Source: Halomonas rhizosphaerae
Lineage (GTDB): Bacteria > Pseudomonadota > Gammaproteobacteria > Pseudomonadales > Halomonadaceae
DNA: 64,000 nt
Assembly (NCBI RefSeq): GCF_030010555.1
Contig: NZ_JASCQP010000035.1
Location: 79,304-143,303 of the forward strand
Reading direction: 5' to 3'
The position numbers and the translations under genes are program-made. The first letter of the stretch is position 1. Each line of letters starts with the position of its first letter. Below the pieces are notes generated by a model that ran no database searches, was not told the origin of the DNA, and saw nothing but the letters and a program-made list of their open reading frames with translations. Below are positions 30,756 through 41,185 of this stretch, piece by piece.

Positions 30756-30854
30756 CCGGCGGCAGGCCTTCGAGGAGGCGCTGTGAATACTTCCCTGTAC
30801 GCTACCGATGCCATCCATGGCATAGGACCTCCTCTTCGGCTTGCCCCCGGCGCC
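30756..30854. repeat. Palindromic intergenic element, copy 2 (between leuD and leuB)
   Basis: The inverted counterpart of 28441-28539, about 90 percent identical over 99 bases. The terminal arms (CCGGCGGCAGGCC and GGCTTGCCCCCGG) still pair with few mismatches, and the internal TGCCAT-CC-ATGGCA hairpin is kept. It lies between the leuD stop and the leuB ribosome site and so may also fold in the mRNA. Confidence 0.85.
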
Positions 30855-30890
30855 CCTGGTGCCCGGCTGTAGTCGCATAAGGACCAAGAA

Positions 30891-31970
<1,080 letters not shown>

Positions 31971-32004
31971 GCGGCCAAGCACCGAGCGGCCAAGCAGCCA
32001 AGTA
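31971..32004. repeat. GCCAAG-type low-complexity repeat after leuB
   Basis: Directly after the leuB stop: AGCGGCCAAGCACCGAGC and onward, with GCCAAG repeated at short intervals. The first 27 bases match the post-gap repeat (10562-10588) at 24 positions. Confidence 0.6.
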
Positions 32005-32007
32005 GCC

Positions 32008-32049
32008 AAGGAAAACCTCCAGCAGAGTCGCTTGCTGGAGGTTTTCCTT
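32008..32049. terminator. Terminator after leuB
   Basis: A perfect 17-bp stem (32008-32024 with 32033-32049) around an eight-base loop, containing AAAACC/GGTTTT so that T tracts flank it on both strands. Confidence 0.85.
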
Positions 32050-32105
32050 TGTTGCCCTAGTGGTGCGCGAGCACCATCCTGCTCGGCGCTCGGCGCCGCT
32101 TTCTG

Positions 32106-32111
32106 TATAAT
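32106..32111 (+). promoter_or_regulatory. Candidate -10 of asd
   Basis: A perfect TATAAT 32 bases before the asd ATG, immediately preceded by TG. No convincing -35 lies 16-18 bases upstream. The position after the leuB terminator suggests asd has its own promoter. Confidence 0.45.
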
Positions 32112-32143
32112 GTTCCCCACATTCGATTTCTGGAGGGCTTCAC

Positions 32144-33256
32144 ATGTTGAAAGTCGGTTTTGTCGGTTGGCGTGGCATGGTCGGTTCCGTGCTGATGCAA
32201 CGGATGGTCGACGATGGCGATTTCAAGGGCATCGAGCCGACCTTCTTCACGACCTCCCAGGTCGGCCAGGAGGGCCCCGATGTTGGCGTCGATGTGCCTC
32301 CGCTCAAGGACGCCTTCGACCTGGAAGCCCTCAAGTCACTGGACGTGGTCGTTACCTGCCAGGGCGGTGAGTACACCGAGAAGGTCTATGCCGACCTGCG
32401 CCAGGGTGGCTGGAAGGGCTACTGGATCGATGCCGCCAGCACCCTGCGCATGGCCGACGAGGCGACCATCGTCCTGGACCCGGTCAATCGGCACGTCATC
32501 GATGCCCAGCTGGCGAAGGGCGCCAAGACCTTCGTTGGCGGCAACTGCACCGTCAGCCTGATGCTGATGGGTCTCGGCGGCCTCTTCGAGGCGGACCTGA
32601 TCGAGTGGATGACCTCCATGACCTATCAGGCCGCCTCCGGTTCCGGCGCCAAGCACATGCGCGAGCTTCTCAACCAGATGGGCAGCCTGCGTGACAGCGT
32701 GGCCGATGAGCTCGCCGATCCGGCCAGCGCCATCCTCGACATCGACCGCAAGGTCACGGCGGCCATGCGCAGTGGTGACTTCCCCACCGACAACTTCGGT
32801 GCACCGCTGGCCGGCAGCCTGCTGCCCTGGATCGACGTCAAGCGCGACAATGGCCAGAGCAAGGAGGAGTGGAAGGGCTCCGTGGAGAGCAACAAGATCC
32901 TCGGCCTCCAGGACAACCCGATTCCCATCGATGGGCTCTGCGTGCGCATCGGTGCCATGCGTTCCCACAGCCAGGCCTTCACCATCAAGCTCAAGAAGGA
33001 CGTCCCGATCGACGAGATCGAGGATCGCCTGGCCCGTCACAACGACTGGGTCAAGGTGATCGCCAACGACAAGGACGCCACCATCGACGGCCTCACGCCC
33101 GCCGCCGTCACCGGCACGATGAGCGTCCCGGTCGGCCGCCTGCGCAAGCTGGCCATGGGGGGCGAGTATCTCTCCGCCTTCAGCGTCGGTGACCAGCTGC
33201 TGTGGGGCGCCGCCGAGCCGCTCAAGCGGATGCTGAAGATCCTGCGGGAGCAGTAA
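32144..33256 (+). CDS. asd: Aspartate-semialdehyde dehydrogenase
   Basis: 370 residues. NADP-binding start [18 protein letters not shown] and catalytic Cys135 in GGNCTVSLM, the same position as in E. coli Asd. It reduces aspartyl phosphate to the semialdehyde that feeds lysine/diaminopimelate, threonine and methionine synthesis. It is framed by its own upstream -10 and a strong terminator downstream. The Pseudomonas order leuB-asd-fimV is kept. Confidence 0.97.
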   Translation: MLKVGFVGWRGMVGSVLMQRMVDDGDFKGIEPTFFTTSQVGQEGPDVGVDVPPLKDAFDLEALKSLDVVVTCQGGEYTEKVYADLRQGGWKGYWIDAASTLRMADEATIVLDPVNRHVIDAQLAKGAKTFVGGNCTVSLMLMGLGGLFEADLIEWMTSMTYQAASGSGAKHMRELLNQMGSLRDSVADELADPASAILDIDRKVTAAMRSGDFPTDNFGAPLAGSLLPWIDVKRDNGQSKEEWKGSVESNKILGLQDNPIPIDGLCVRIGAMRSHSQAFTIKLKKDVPIDEIEDRLARHNDWVKVIANDKDATIDGLTPAAVTGTMSVPVGRLRKLAMGGEYLSAFSVGDQLLWGAAEPLKRMLKILREQ

Positions 33257-33284
33257 CTCTCGTGCGGTTATCGATGACCGCGTG

Positions 33285-33323
33285 AACGAAAGCGGGACGC
33301 CTTGGTGGCGTCCCGCTTTCGTT
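33285..33323. terminator. Terminator after asd
   Basis: A perfect 17-bp stem (33285-33301 with 33307-33323), loop TTGGT, with AACGAAAGC at its foot. The T tract is short. Confidence 0.8.
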
Positions 33324-33509
33324 GGTCGTTAGCGAGGGAGATTCGCGTGCCATGCGATCAATGGCTTATGTTGAAAGTATGATGACCGATGGTGATCCGG
33401 GAGCGCGCCGGCGCAGCGAATATGATACATAGTCACCATAATCACTAAGAATATACTACCAGGCACCGCCGGGTCGGCGGGGCGCAGTGGAACGACGCAA
33501 GGGAACCCG

Positions 33510-36338
33510 ATGAAACGCAAGCTGACACTCGCCATGCTGCTTTCGCTCTCCGCCGCCAGCCCGCTGGCGCTGGCCCTCGGCCTGGGGGAGGCCGAGGTGA
33601 ACTCCACGCTCAATGCGCCGTTGCGTGCGAGCATCCCCTTGACCGACAGTAGCGGCCTGCAGGCCGAGCTGCTCAATGTCTCGGTGGCCGATGATCGCGC
33701 CTTCTCGGCGGCGGGTCTGCCGCGGACTCCGCTGGCGGCCAGCGTGAAGATGGACGTGACGCAACGGCAGGGGCGCCTGGTGGTCGACCTGACTACCGAG
33801 CGGGCCGTACGTGAACCCTGGGTCGACCTGCTGCTGCGCTTCGACTGGCCAGGCGGCCAGCAGCTGCGGGAAGTGACCTTGCTCCTCGATCCCCCCGACT
33901 ATGACCAGCTTCCGGCGCTGGTCGCGGCGTCCTCGACAGCGCCGCGGGAGGCCGCTTCCACGCCGCGCTCGTCCGCCCCGGCGGCAGAGTCTTCCTCCCG
34001 CCCGGTGGCGCGCACGTCCGGCGCCGGCTCGGGCGATCCCGCCTGGGTGCGCAATGGCGATACGCTATGGGCCGTAGCCGGCCGGCTGCGCCCGGACAGC
34101 GGCATCAGCATGAACCAGATGATGGTCTCCCTGGTGGAGGCCAACCCGGAGGTCTTTCCCTCCGGCAACATCAATGCCATGCGGGCCGGCTTTACGCTGG
34201 TGGTGCCGTCTCGCGAGGCCATCGCGGCGCGCTCCTCCGCCGAGGCAGGCCGTGTGGTCCAGGCCATGAATCAGGCCTGGGCCAATCGCGGCAGCGGTGC
34301 GCCGGCGCGGGTGGCACTGGGAGGAGGCTCCGAAGCCCCGGCGTCGGCCGTGGCCAGCGCCCCGTCGCAGGAGGGGACATCGACCGAGCCCGCCGACGAG
34401 GTACAGCCCGAGGCGGTCGAGACGGCCTCCAGTGATGCCACCATCGATGGCGAGGACGCGACCAGCGAGGAGGGGCAGCGGCTGACGCTGCTCAGCGACG
34501 CCGAGGTGGCCGCCGAGGGCGTGGTGCCGGTCGAGGGCGTCTCGGACCAGCAGGAAGGGGAATCGTCTGCTGGTGCAACGCAGGAGGAAGAAGAGGAGGA
34601 GGAAGCGGCTGCCGACTCCCTGGCCATGCCGGTGGGGAGTGAAGGGGAAGGGCCGTTCATCGACCCCGAGGTGCTGGCGCTGATCCAGGGCGGCGGCGAG
34701 CTCACCGAGGACCAGCGCCTGCTGCGCCTCGAGGCGCGTTGGCTCGAGAACCGCCAGGCCCTGGAGGCGGTTCGCAGCGAGCGAGACGAACTGCAGTCCC
34801 AGCTCGGTGACCTGCGCGAGGAGCTCGAGGCCATGCGAGACCAGCTGGCCACGATCACTGCCGGGGGGCAGGGCGTAGATGCTGCGGGCAGCGGTGGGGT
34901 GGTGGCCCCCGGCAGCGAGCCGGACGCTTCCCGGGAGACGCCCTGGTGGGGCGCGCTCTACCAGGGGGGTACCGACCGCAACCTGATGCTGGGCGGCGCC
35001 GGACTGGCACTGCTGCTGGCACTCTGGGCCCTGGTGCGCCGGCGCCGCCGCGAGGAGAGCGAGCCGGCACCGGTGTTCAACGAGGCACGCGCGGTGGATC
35101 CCGCGGCCAGTGGCGTGGTGGTGCCGGGCAGCCCCCAGGCCCAGGCGCGTGAGGCCGAGGTTCGCGGCGAGGAGAGGGAGGCGCCGGTGCGCGCCTCCAT
35201 GCCCGAGGCCGAGGCGATCAACGAGGCCGATATCTTCATCGCCTACGGGCGTTACGACCAGGCGCGTGAGCTGCTGGAGTCCAGCCTGGCACGGGAGCCT
35301 GGCCGAGATGACCTGAGGCTCAAGCTGCTGCGGGTTCAACTGGAGCAGAGTGATCATGCGGCGGCGGCGCGCCAGGCCGAGCAGCTGCGCGCCGGCGGGG
35401 ACCCGGATGTCCAGGCCGAGGTTGCCCGGGTGATGGAGCGCCATGTCCGCAGTGCACCGTCCGCCCCGGCAGCAGCGCCGGTGCCGGAGACGCCGGCCGA
35501 TCGTGCGGTCTTCCCCGAGGCCGACGAGCTTCCCCCGCGCCGCTTCGATGAACATCATGCGCATGGCGATGCTCACGCTCATGACGATGCCGCGACGGAC
35601 GAGGTACCGTCTCGCGAGGCACTCTCTCGCGAGGAACTCTCTCGCGAAACCCCCTCCCGCGAGACACCGAACGAGGCTCCGGCCAACCAGGCGATGCCCG
35701 ACGAAGCAGCCCCGGTCGGCGAGCAGACCGATCCGTTGGCGCGCTATCGTCCGCCCGAGCTGGAGCCTGGCCCGCAATCGGAGCCGCAGGAGGATGACAC
35801 CCCGCGGTTCGATACCGTCGTGTCATCCGGTCAGGACGGCGAGGCCCCCGGGGAAATCGAACGGCCCGACGAGGCCTCCTTCGAGCAGGCGCCCGAGGGA
35901 GCCGACGAACTGCCGAGCGTTCCCCTCGCCACCCGCCAGGCGGATGACGGGCGCGAGATCATCGACTATCGTCCGCCGACGCTGGAGGAGCGCCCGGCGC
36001 CCCGTGAGGAGACGCCCATGCAGCCCAGCGTGGAGTTCACCTCGTCAGGTAGCGAAAACAGCAAGTCGTCGGCGGATGCCATGCCCGGCATCAGGGCCGA
36101 GCGCGACATGCCCGAGGAGTGGGACGTCGAGGAGGTGGCCTTCCCGCCGCTGTCGCGGGATAATGCCCACTTTTCCGCGGCGGCTTCCTCCACCTCGACG
36201 CTGGCCGAGGCGCGGCGCCTGCTGAACGCCGGCGAGGCCGGCCAGGCCCGTGCGCTGCTCGAGAGCCTGATCGACGAGTCCGACGACCCGGAGGCCCGGC
36301 AGGAGGCCCGTGAATTGCTGGATCAATCCGTGCAATGA
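33510..36338 (+). CDS. fimV: FimV/HubP-type polar landmark protein
   Basis: 942 residues. Signal peptide (about 1-23), then the FimV N-terminal domain (LGLGEAEVNSTLNAPLRA), a LysM-like peptidoglycan-binding segment at about 173-230 (GDTLWAVAGRLRPD), an acidic linker with a Glu run near residue 362, a coiled coil (EAVRSERDELQSQLGDLREE), one membrane helix near 491-508, and a long acidic cytoplasmic region. That last region includes a TPR-like unit (YGRYDQARELLESSL) and the FimV C-terminal helix motif. Such proteins organise cell poles, type IV pili and chemotaxis arrays. The repeated SREALSREELSRETPSRE stretch near residue 706 is low-complexity. Confidence 0.92.
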   Translation: MKRKLTLAMLLSLSAASPLALALGLGEAEVNSTLNAPLRASIPLTDSSGLQAELLNVSVADDRAFSAAGLPRTPLAASVKMDVTQRQGRLVVDLTTERAVREPWVDLLLRFDWPGGQQLREVTLLLDPPDYDQLPALVAASSTAPREAASTPRSSAPAAESSSRPVARTSGAGSGDPAWVRNGDTLWAVAGRLRPDSGISMNQMMVSLVEANPEVFPSGNINAMRAGFTLVVPSREAIAARSSAEAGRVVQAMNQAWANRGSGAPARVALGGGSEAPASAVASAPSQEGTSTEPADEVQPEAVETASSDATIDGEDATSEEGQRLTLLSDAEVAAEGVVPVEGVSDQQEGESSAGATQEEEEEEEAAADSLAMPVGSEGEGPFIDPEVLALIQGGGELTEDQRLLRLEARWLENRQALEAVRSERDELQSQLGDLREELEAMRDQLATITAGGQGVDAAGSGGVVAPGSEPDASRETPWWGALYQGGTDRNLMLGGAGLALLLALWALVRRRRREESEPAPVFNEARAVDPAASGVVVPGSPQAQAREAEVRGEEREAPVRASMPEAEAINEADIFIAYGRYDQARELLESSLAREPGRDDLRLKLLRVQLEQSDHAAAARQAEQLRAGGDPDVQAEVARVMERHVRSAPSAPAAAPVPETPADRAVFPEADELPPRRFDEHHAHGDAHAHDDAATDEVPSREALSREELSRETPSRETPNEAPANQAMPDEAAPVGEQTDPLARYRPPELEPGPQSEPQEDDTPRFDTVVSSGQDGEAPGEIERPDEASFEQAPEGADELPSVPLATRQADDGREIIDYRPPTLEERPAPREETPMQPSVEFTSSGSENSKSSADAMPGIRAERDMPEEWDVEEVAFPPLSRDNAHFSAAASSTSTLAEARRLLNAGEAGQARALLESLIDESDDPEARQEARELLDQSVQ

Positions 36339-36344
36339 GGCCGA

Positions 36345-37256
36345 ATGACCCTTTTCCGATCCCTTGATGACCACCACCCCCTGACCGGTCGCCTGGCCAT
36401 GGGGGTGGAGTACGACGGCAGTGCCTACTGTGGCTGGCAGCGCCTCAAGCATGCCCCTTCGGTGCAGGCAGCGCTGGAAGCAGCGCTCGCGAAGGTGGCG
36501 AACCAGGCGATTACCGTACATGCCAGCGGACGCACCGACTCCGGTGTCCATGCCACTCGCCAGATCATCCACTTCGATGCCCCGGTGCCTCGCTCGCAGA
36601 AGGCCTGGGTATTCGGCGTCAATGCCAACCTGCCCCGGGATGTCGCGGTGCGCTGGGTGAAGCCGGTCCCCGACAGCTTCCATTCCCGCTTCAAGGCCCT
36701 GGCACGGCGCTACCGGTACGTGATCCTCAACCAGCCGAGCCGCCCGGTGCTGGAGCGCGCCAACGCCACCTGGTGTCGCGACCCCCTGGATGCCGAGGCC
36801 ATGCATCGGGCTGCCCAGGCGCTGGTGGGTGAGCATGACTTCTCGAGCTTCCGTGCCGCCGGTTGCCAGTCGAAGACCCCCTGGCGCCACCTGCACTTCA
36901 TCGAGGTGCACCGCCATGGCCCGCTGGTGGTCATCGACGTCCAGGGCAACGCCTTCCTGCACCACATGATCCGCAATATCGTCGGTGCCCTGGTCACGGT
37001 GGGGCGCGGAGAGCGCGGCGGTGACTACCTGATCGAGCTGATGGCCCTGAAGGACCGGCGGCTCGCCGACGTCACCGCCCCGGCCTGTGGCCTGCACTTT
37101 GTCGACTCCCTCTACGACGAGCAGTGGGGGCTGCCCCGCGAACCGCTGGGCCCCAACCTGCTGGCCTTCCTCGGCGAGTGGACCGGCGAGCGAGCGCTCC
37201 CCGACTGCCCGATGGTCGAGTTTCGCCGTGGTCGCCCGGTGGCAGCCGATGTGTAA
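36345..37256 (+). CDS. truA: tRNA pseudouridine(38-40) synthase
   Basis: 303 residues. The catalytic aspartate is Asp65 in SGRTDSGVHA. Other TruA motifs are GVEYDGSAYCGWQ near the start and FLHHMIRNIVGALV near residue 205. It makes pseudouridine in the anticodon stem of many tRNAs. It starts six bases after fimV, as in Pseudomonas, so the two are probably one transcript. Confidence 0.96.
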   Translation: MTLFRSLDDHHPLTGRLAMGVEYDGSAYCGWQRLKHAPSVQAALEAALAKVANQAITVHASGRTDSGVHATRQIIHFDAPVPRSQKAWVFGVNANLPRDVAVRWVKPVPDSFHSRFKALARRYRYVILNQPSRPVLERANATWCRDPLDAEAMHRAAQALVGEHDFSSFRAAGCQSKTPWRHLHFIEVHRHGPLVVIDVQGNAFLHHMIRNIVGALVTVGRGERGGDYLIELMALKDRRLADVTAPACGLHFVDSLYDEQWGLPREPLGPNLLAFLGEWTGERALPDCPMVEFRRGRPVAADV

Positions 37257-37261
37257 CCATC

Positions 37262-37306
37262 CCCTTGTGGGAGTGCATGGTTCGACCCCTCGAATCGCTT
37301 CGCGAT
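37262..37306. repeat. REP-like sequence between truA and trpF
   Basis: CCCTTGTGGGAG at 37262-37273 and TCGCGAT at 37300-37306, with a TCGAATCGCTTCGCGATCGA palindromic core. It shares both end blocks with 20828-20857. Confidence 0.5.
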
Positions 37307-37340
37307 CGAATTCATGAAATATCCGGAGACCGTTGCCGTC

Positions 37341-37985
37341 ATGTCGATCCCGCTTCGCACCCGCATCAAGTTCTGTGGCCTGACGCGTCCCGAGGACGTC
37401 GACGCCGCCGTGGCCGCGGGCGCCGATGCCCTGGGTTTCGTGCTCTGGCCGGGCAGCAAGCGGGCCATCGACGAGCAGCGACTCGCCAAGCTCTGCGCCA
37501 GGGTGCCGGCCTTCGTCACCCGGGTCGGGCTCTTCGTCGATCCGGACCCAACGCTGGTGTCGCGCTGCGCCGAGCACCTGGACCTGCTGCAGTTTCATGG
37601 CGGCGAATCCCCCGCGACCTGCATGGCCGCCGGGCGCCCCTGGATCAAGGCATTGCGCATGCGCGATGGCCTCGATCTCCACGCCGCCGCCGAGGCTTAT
37701 GGCGGGGCCCAGGCGCTGCTGCTGGACGCCTATCGGCCGGGCGTGCCGGGGGGCACCGGCGAGACCTTCGACTGGTCGCGAATCCCCGCAAGCCTGGCAA
37801 AACCTGTTATCCTCGCCGGAGGCCTGACGCCGGATAACGTGGCCGAGGCGATCGCGGCCGTGGCCCCCTTCGCCGTGGATGTTTCCGGCGGCATCGAGGC
37901 CGCCCCCGGCGTCAAGGATGCCGCGCGCATGGCGGCCTTCCTGCAGGCCGTGCGCCGGGCCGATGACGAGCGTTTAGGCGCTTGA
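37341..37985 (+). CDS. trpF: Phosphoribosylanthranilate isomerase
   Basis: 214 residues from the ATG at 37341, which has GGAG 12 bases upstream. An earlier in-frame ATG at 37314 abuts the REP-like sequence and has no ribosome site. TIM-barrel motifs [13 protein letters not shown] (catalytic Cys), [27 protein letters not shown] and AVDVSGGIE are all present. Third step of the chorismate-to-tryptophan branch. Followed by trpB and trpA. Confidence 0.96.
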   Translation: MSIPLRTRIKFCGLTRPEDVDAAVAAGADALGFVLWPGSKRAIDEQRLAKLCARVPAFVTRVGLFVDPDPTLVSRCAEHLDLLQFHGGESPATCMAAGRPWIKALRMRDGLDLHAAAEAYGGAQALLLDAYRPGVPGGTGETFDWSRIPASLAKPVILAGGLTPDNVAEAIAAVAPFAVDVSGGIEAAPGVKDAARMAAFLQAVRRADDERLGA

Positions 37986-38044
37986 GTGATCGCTACACCC
38001 TGTTCCCCCTACACCCCTTCTGGCGACCCTGTGAGGTGTCTTTC

Positions 38045-39259
38045 GTGAGCAAGTTCAGTGACCTGACCCGACTGCCGGATGCCCGCGGCCATTTCGGCGC
38101 CTACGGCGGCCGGTTCGTCTCGGAGACCCTGAGCTTCGCCCTGGATGAGCTGGAGAAGACCTACCTGAGTCTTCGCGACGACCCGGCCTTCCAGGCGGAA
38201 TTCGACTATGACCTGGCCCATTATGTGGGCCGCCCGTCACCGCTCTATCATGCCGAGCGATGGTCGAAGCAGCTCGGTGGGGCACAGATCTGGCTCAAGC
38301 GCGAAGACCTCAACCACACCGGCGCCCACAAGGTGAACAACACCATCGGTCAGGCGCTGCTCGCCAAGAAGAGCGGCAAGCCGCGGGTCATTGCCGAGAC
38401 CGGCGCCGGCCAGCATGGCGTGGCGACGGCCACCGTGGCGGCGCGGCTGGGGCTGAAGTGCGAGGTCTACATGGGCGCCGAGGACGTGCAACGCCAGAAG
38501 CTCAACGTCTATCGCATGCGCCTGCTGGGGGCCAACGTCATCCCGGTCGAGTCCGGTACCCGCACGCTCAAGGACGCCATGAACGAGGCGCTGCGCGACT
38601 GGGTGACCAATGTCGACGACACCTTCTATATCATCGGCACCGTGGCCGGGCCGCACCCCTACCCGATGCTGGTGCGCGACTTCAACGCGGTGGCCGGGCG
38701 CGAGGCGCGTGAGCAATCCTTCGTGGAGTTCGGCAAGCTGCCCGATGCGTTGATCGCCTGCGTGGGTGGTGGCTCCAACGCCATGGGCCTCTTCTATCCG
38801 TTCGTCGAGGACGATGATGTCGTCATGTACGGTGTCGAGGCGGGCGGTGATGGCGTCGAGACCGGCCGGCACGCCGCGCCCCTGGCGTCCGGCGCGCCCC
38901 GTGGCGTGCTGCACGGCAACCGGACCTACCTGATGTCCGACGAGGGCGGCCAGGTCTCCGATACCCACTCGATCTCGGCGGGCCTGGACTACCCGGGTGT
39001 GGGGCCCGAGCATGCGCTGTGGAAGGACGTGGGGCGGGTCAACTACGTGGCCGCCAACGACACGGAGGTCCTAGAGGCCTTCCGCGAGCTGACCCGCGTC
39101 GAGGGCATCATGCCGGCCCTGGAGTCCGCCCATGCTCTGGCCTATGCCAAGGTGCTGGCCCCCACCATGCGTCCCGACCAGAACATCGTGATCAACCTCT
39201 CCGGTCGTGGTGACAAGGACATCATGACGGTGGCAAAGATCGACGGGATCGAATTCTAG
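38045..39259 (+). CDS. trpB: Tryptophan synthase beta chain
   Basis: 404 residues using the GTG at 38045, where family similarity starts ([20 protein letters not shown]). A TTG at 37982 overlapping the trpF stop would add 21 residues with no similarity. PLP lysine in HTGAHKVNN and the phosphate loop GGGSNAMG are present. It condenses indole with serine in the alpha2beta2 complex with TrpA, encoded at once downstream. Confidence 0.96.
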   Translation: MSKFSDLTRLPDARGHFGAYGGRFVSETLSFALDELEKTYLSLRDDPAFQAEFDYDLAHYVGRPSPLYHAERWSKQLGGAQIWLKREDLNHTGAHKVNNTIGQALLAKKSGKPRVIAETGAGQHGVATATVAARLGLKCEVYMGAEDVQRQKLNVYRMRLLGANVIPVESGTRTLKDAMNEALRDWVTNVDDTFYIIGTVAGPHPYPMLVRDFNAVAGREAREQSFVEFGKLPDALIACVGGGSNAMGLFYPFVEDDDVVMYGVEAGGDGVETGRHAAPLASGAPRGVLHGNRTYLMSDEGGQVSDTHSISAGLDYPGVGPEHALWKDVGRVNYVAANDTEVLEAFRELTRVEGIMPALESAHALAYAKVLAPTMRPDQNIVINLSGRGDKDIMTVAKIDGIEF

Positions 39260-40078
39260 ATGACGGCCCAGACCATGAATCGTATCGACCAACGCTTCGC
39301 CGCGCTCAAGGCCGAGGGCCGCCGCGCGCTGATTCCCTACATCACGGCCGGTGACCCGGCCCCTCAGCATACCGTCGGCTTCATGCACGCCCTGGTGGCG
39401 GCGGGAGCCGATGTCATCGAGCTGGGGGTGCCGTTCTCGGACCCCATGGCCGACGGGCCGGTGATCCAGAAGGCCTGCGAGCGTGCCCTCAGGCACGGCG
39501 TGCGCCTCTCCCACCTGTTCGAGATGGTGCGCGAATTCCGTCAGACCGACGGGGAGACCCCGGTGGTGCTGATGGGCTACCTCAATCCGGTGGAACGCAT
39601 CGGCCTCGAGGCCTTCGCCGACCAGGCCGCCGAGGCCGGCGTCGATGGTGTGCTGATCGTCGACATGCCGCCAGAGGAGGCCGACGAGGTGGGGCCGCTG
39701 CTCAAGGCCCGCGGGCTGGCCTCGATCTTCCTCGTCGCCCCTACCACTTCGCGCGCACGGGCCGCTACAATATGCGCCCACGGCGAGGGCTACATCTACT
39801 ATGTTTCGCTGAAGGGCGTGACCGGCTCGGCCATCCTCAATGCCGAAGATGTGGCGGAGCACCTGGCGCCGCTGCGCGAGATGACCAACCTGCCACTGTG
39901 CGTGGGTTTCGGGATCCGTGACGGGGCCTCGGCGGCCGAGGTGGGCAAGGTGGCCGATGGCGTGATCGTCGGTTCGGCGCTCGTCAACCGCATCGCCGAG
40001 AACGCCGAACGTCCCGAGGCGATCCCGGCCGCCCTGAAGGCGGTGCTTGGGGAGATGCGCCAGGCGCTGGACGCCTGA
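39260..40078 (+). CDS. trpA: Tryptophan synthase alpha chain
   Basis: 272 residues. The TIM-barrel catalytic Glu and Asp are in [16 protein letters not shown] and [12 protein letters not shown], and the phosphate site is GFGIRDG. It cleaves indole-3-glycerol phosphate and passes indole to TrpB. It starts directly after the trpB stop. A second ATG at 39275 is a possible alternative start. Confidence 0.96.
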   Translation: MTAQTMNRIDQRFAALKAEGRRALIPYITAGDPAPQHTVGFMHALVAAGADVIELGVPFSDPMADGPVIQKACERALRHGVRLSHLFEMVREFRQTDGETPVVLMGYLNPVERIGLEAFADQAAEAGVDGVLIVDMPPEEADEVGPLLKARGLASIFLVAPTTSRARAATICAHGEGYIYYVSLKGVTGSAILNAEDVAEHLAPLREMTNLPLCVGFGIRDGASAAEVGKVADGVIVGSALVNRIAENAERPEAIPAALKAVLGEMRQALDA

Positions 40079-40156
40079 TCCGCGCCCGTCGCCAACCGAA
40101 TCGACCCTGTCCCCGGTGCCGCCGGGGGCATCAGCCTATACGGAAGTGTTTCTGAC

Positions 40157-41176
40157 ATGAGCTGGCTAGACAAGATCGTGCCCTCGGTGGGCCGTATCCA
40201 GCGCAAGGATCGCCGGGCGAGCGTGCCTGACGGCCTGTGGCGCAAGTGCCCCAAGTGCGAGGCGGTGCTCTATCTCCCCGAGTTGGAGAAGCACCATAAC
40301 GTCTGTCCCAAGTGCGACCATCATCTGCGGCTGACCGCCCGCAAGCGGCTGGACTGGTTCCTGGACAAGGAGGGGCGCGAGGAAATCGCCGCCAACCTCG
40401 AGCCGGTGGACCGCCTCAAGTTCCGTGACTCCAAGAAATACAAGGACCGCCTGTCGGCAGCCCAGAAGGAGACCGGGGAGAAGGATGCGCTGATCGCCAT
40501 GCGCGGCTCCCTGGAAGGGCTGCCGGTGGTGGTGGTGGCCTTCGAGTTCACCTTCATGGGCGGCTCCATGGGGGCCGTGGTGGGCGAGAAGTTCGTGCGT
40601 GCCGCGACCGTCGCCCTGGAGGAAGGCATCCCGCTGATCTGCTTCTCCGCCTCCGGCGGCGCACGGATGCAGGAGGCGCTTTTCTCTCTGATGCAGATGG
40701 CCAAGACCTCGGCGGCCCTGGAAAAGCTCAAGCAGGCCGGCGTGCCCTACATCTCGGTACTGACCGATCCCGTGTTCGGGGGTGTCTCGGCGTCACTGGC
40801 GATGCTCGGCGACCTCAACGTGGCAGAGCCCAATGCACTGATCGGTTTCGCCGGCCCTAGGGTCATCGAGCAGACGGTCCGCGAGCAGTTGCCTGAAGGC
40901 TTCCAGCGCAGCGAGTTCCTGCTCGAGCACGGCACCGTGGACATGATCGTGCCACGGGGCGAGATGCGCGAGCGGCTGGGTGGCGTGCTGCGCAAGTTCA
41001 CCCACTGGCCGGTGGCCGGGCAGAGCGATGACCTCGGCGACGAGCCAGACCTGGTGCAGGCGGCCGAGCAAGCCGAGCAGCAGGAGGAGCTGGCGACCAC
41101 CAGCACGGCGGTCGCCGAGCCGGAGGCCGACAGTGATTCCGAGCAGGCCGGTGAGCGCCCCGATTTGGCGCGCTGA
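40157..41176 (+). CDS. accD: Acetyl-CoA carboxylase carboxyltransferase subunit beta
   Basis: 339 residues. The N-terminal zinc ribbon uses Cys31, Cys34, Cys50 and Cys53. The crotonase-like core follows ([42 protein letters not shown]). With AccA it transfers carboxyl from biotin to acetyl-CoA in the first step of fatty acid synthesis. The acidic, Ala-rich tail after about residue 285 is a lineage extension. Confidence 0.97.
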   Translation: MSWLDKIVPSVGRIQRKDRRASVPDGLWRKCPKCEAVLYLPELEKHHNVCPKCDHHLRLTARKRLDWFLDKEGREEIAANLEPVDRLKFRDSKKYKDRLSAAQKETGEKDALIAMRGSLEGLPVVVVAFEFTFMGGSMGAVVGEKFVRAATVALEEGIPLICFSASGGARMQEALFSLMQMAKTSAALEKLKQAGVPYISVLTDPVFGGVSASLAMLGDLNVAEPNALIGFAGPRVIEQTVREQLPEGFQRSEFLLEHGTVDMIVPRGEMRERLGGVLRKFTHWPVAGQSDDLGDEPDLVQAAEQAEQQEELATTSTAVAEPEADSDSEQAGERPDLAR

Positions 41177-41185
41177 CCGATCGGC

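Noticed and set aside
37982..38044. TTG start for trpB overlapping the trpF stop
   Set aside because: The added 21 residues have no similarity to TrpB; the GTG at 38045 matches where the family begins.
40105..40150. A possible truncated third copy of the leuCD palindromic element before accD
   Set aside because: Only CCGGGGGCA and a loose match to the GGAAGT-type block are shared; the similarity is too short to separate from chance.
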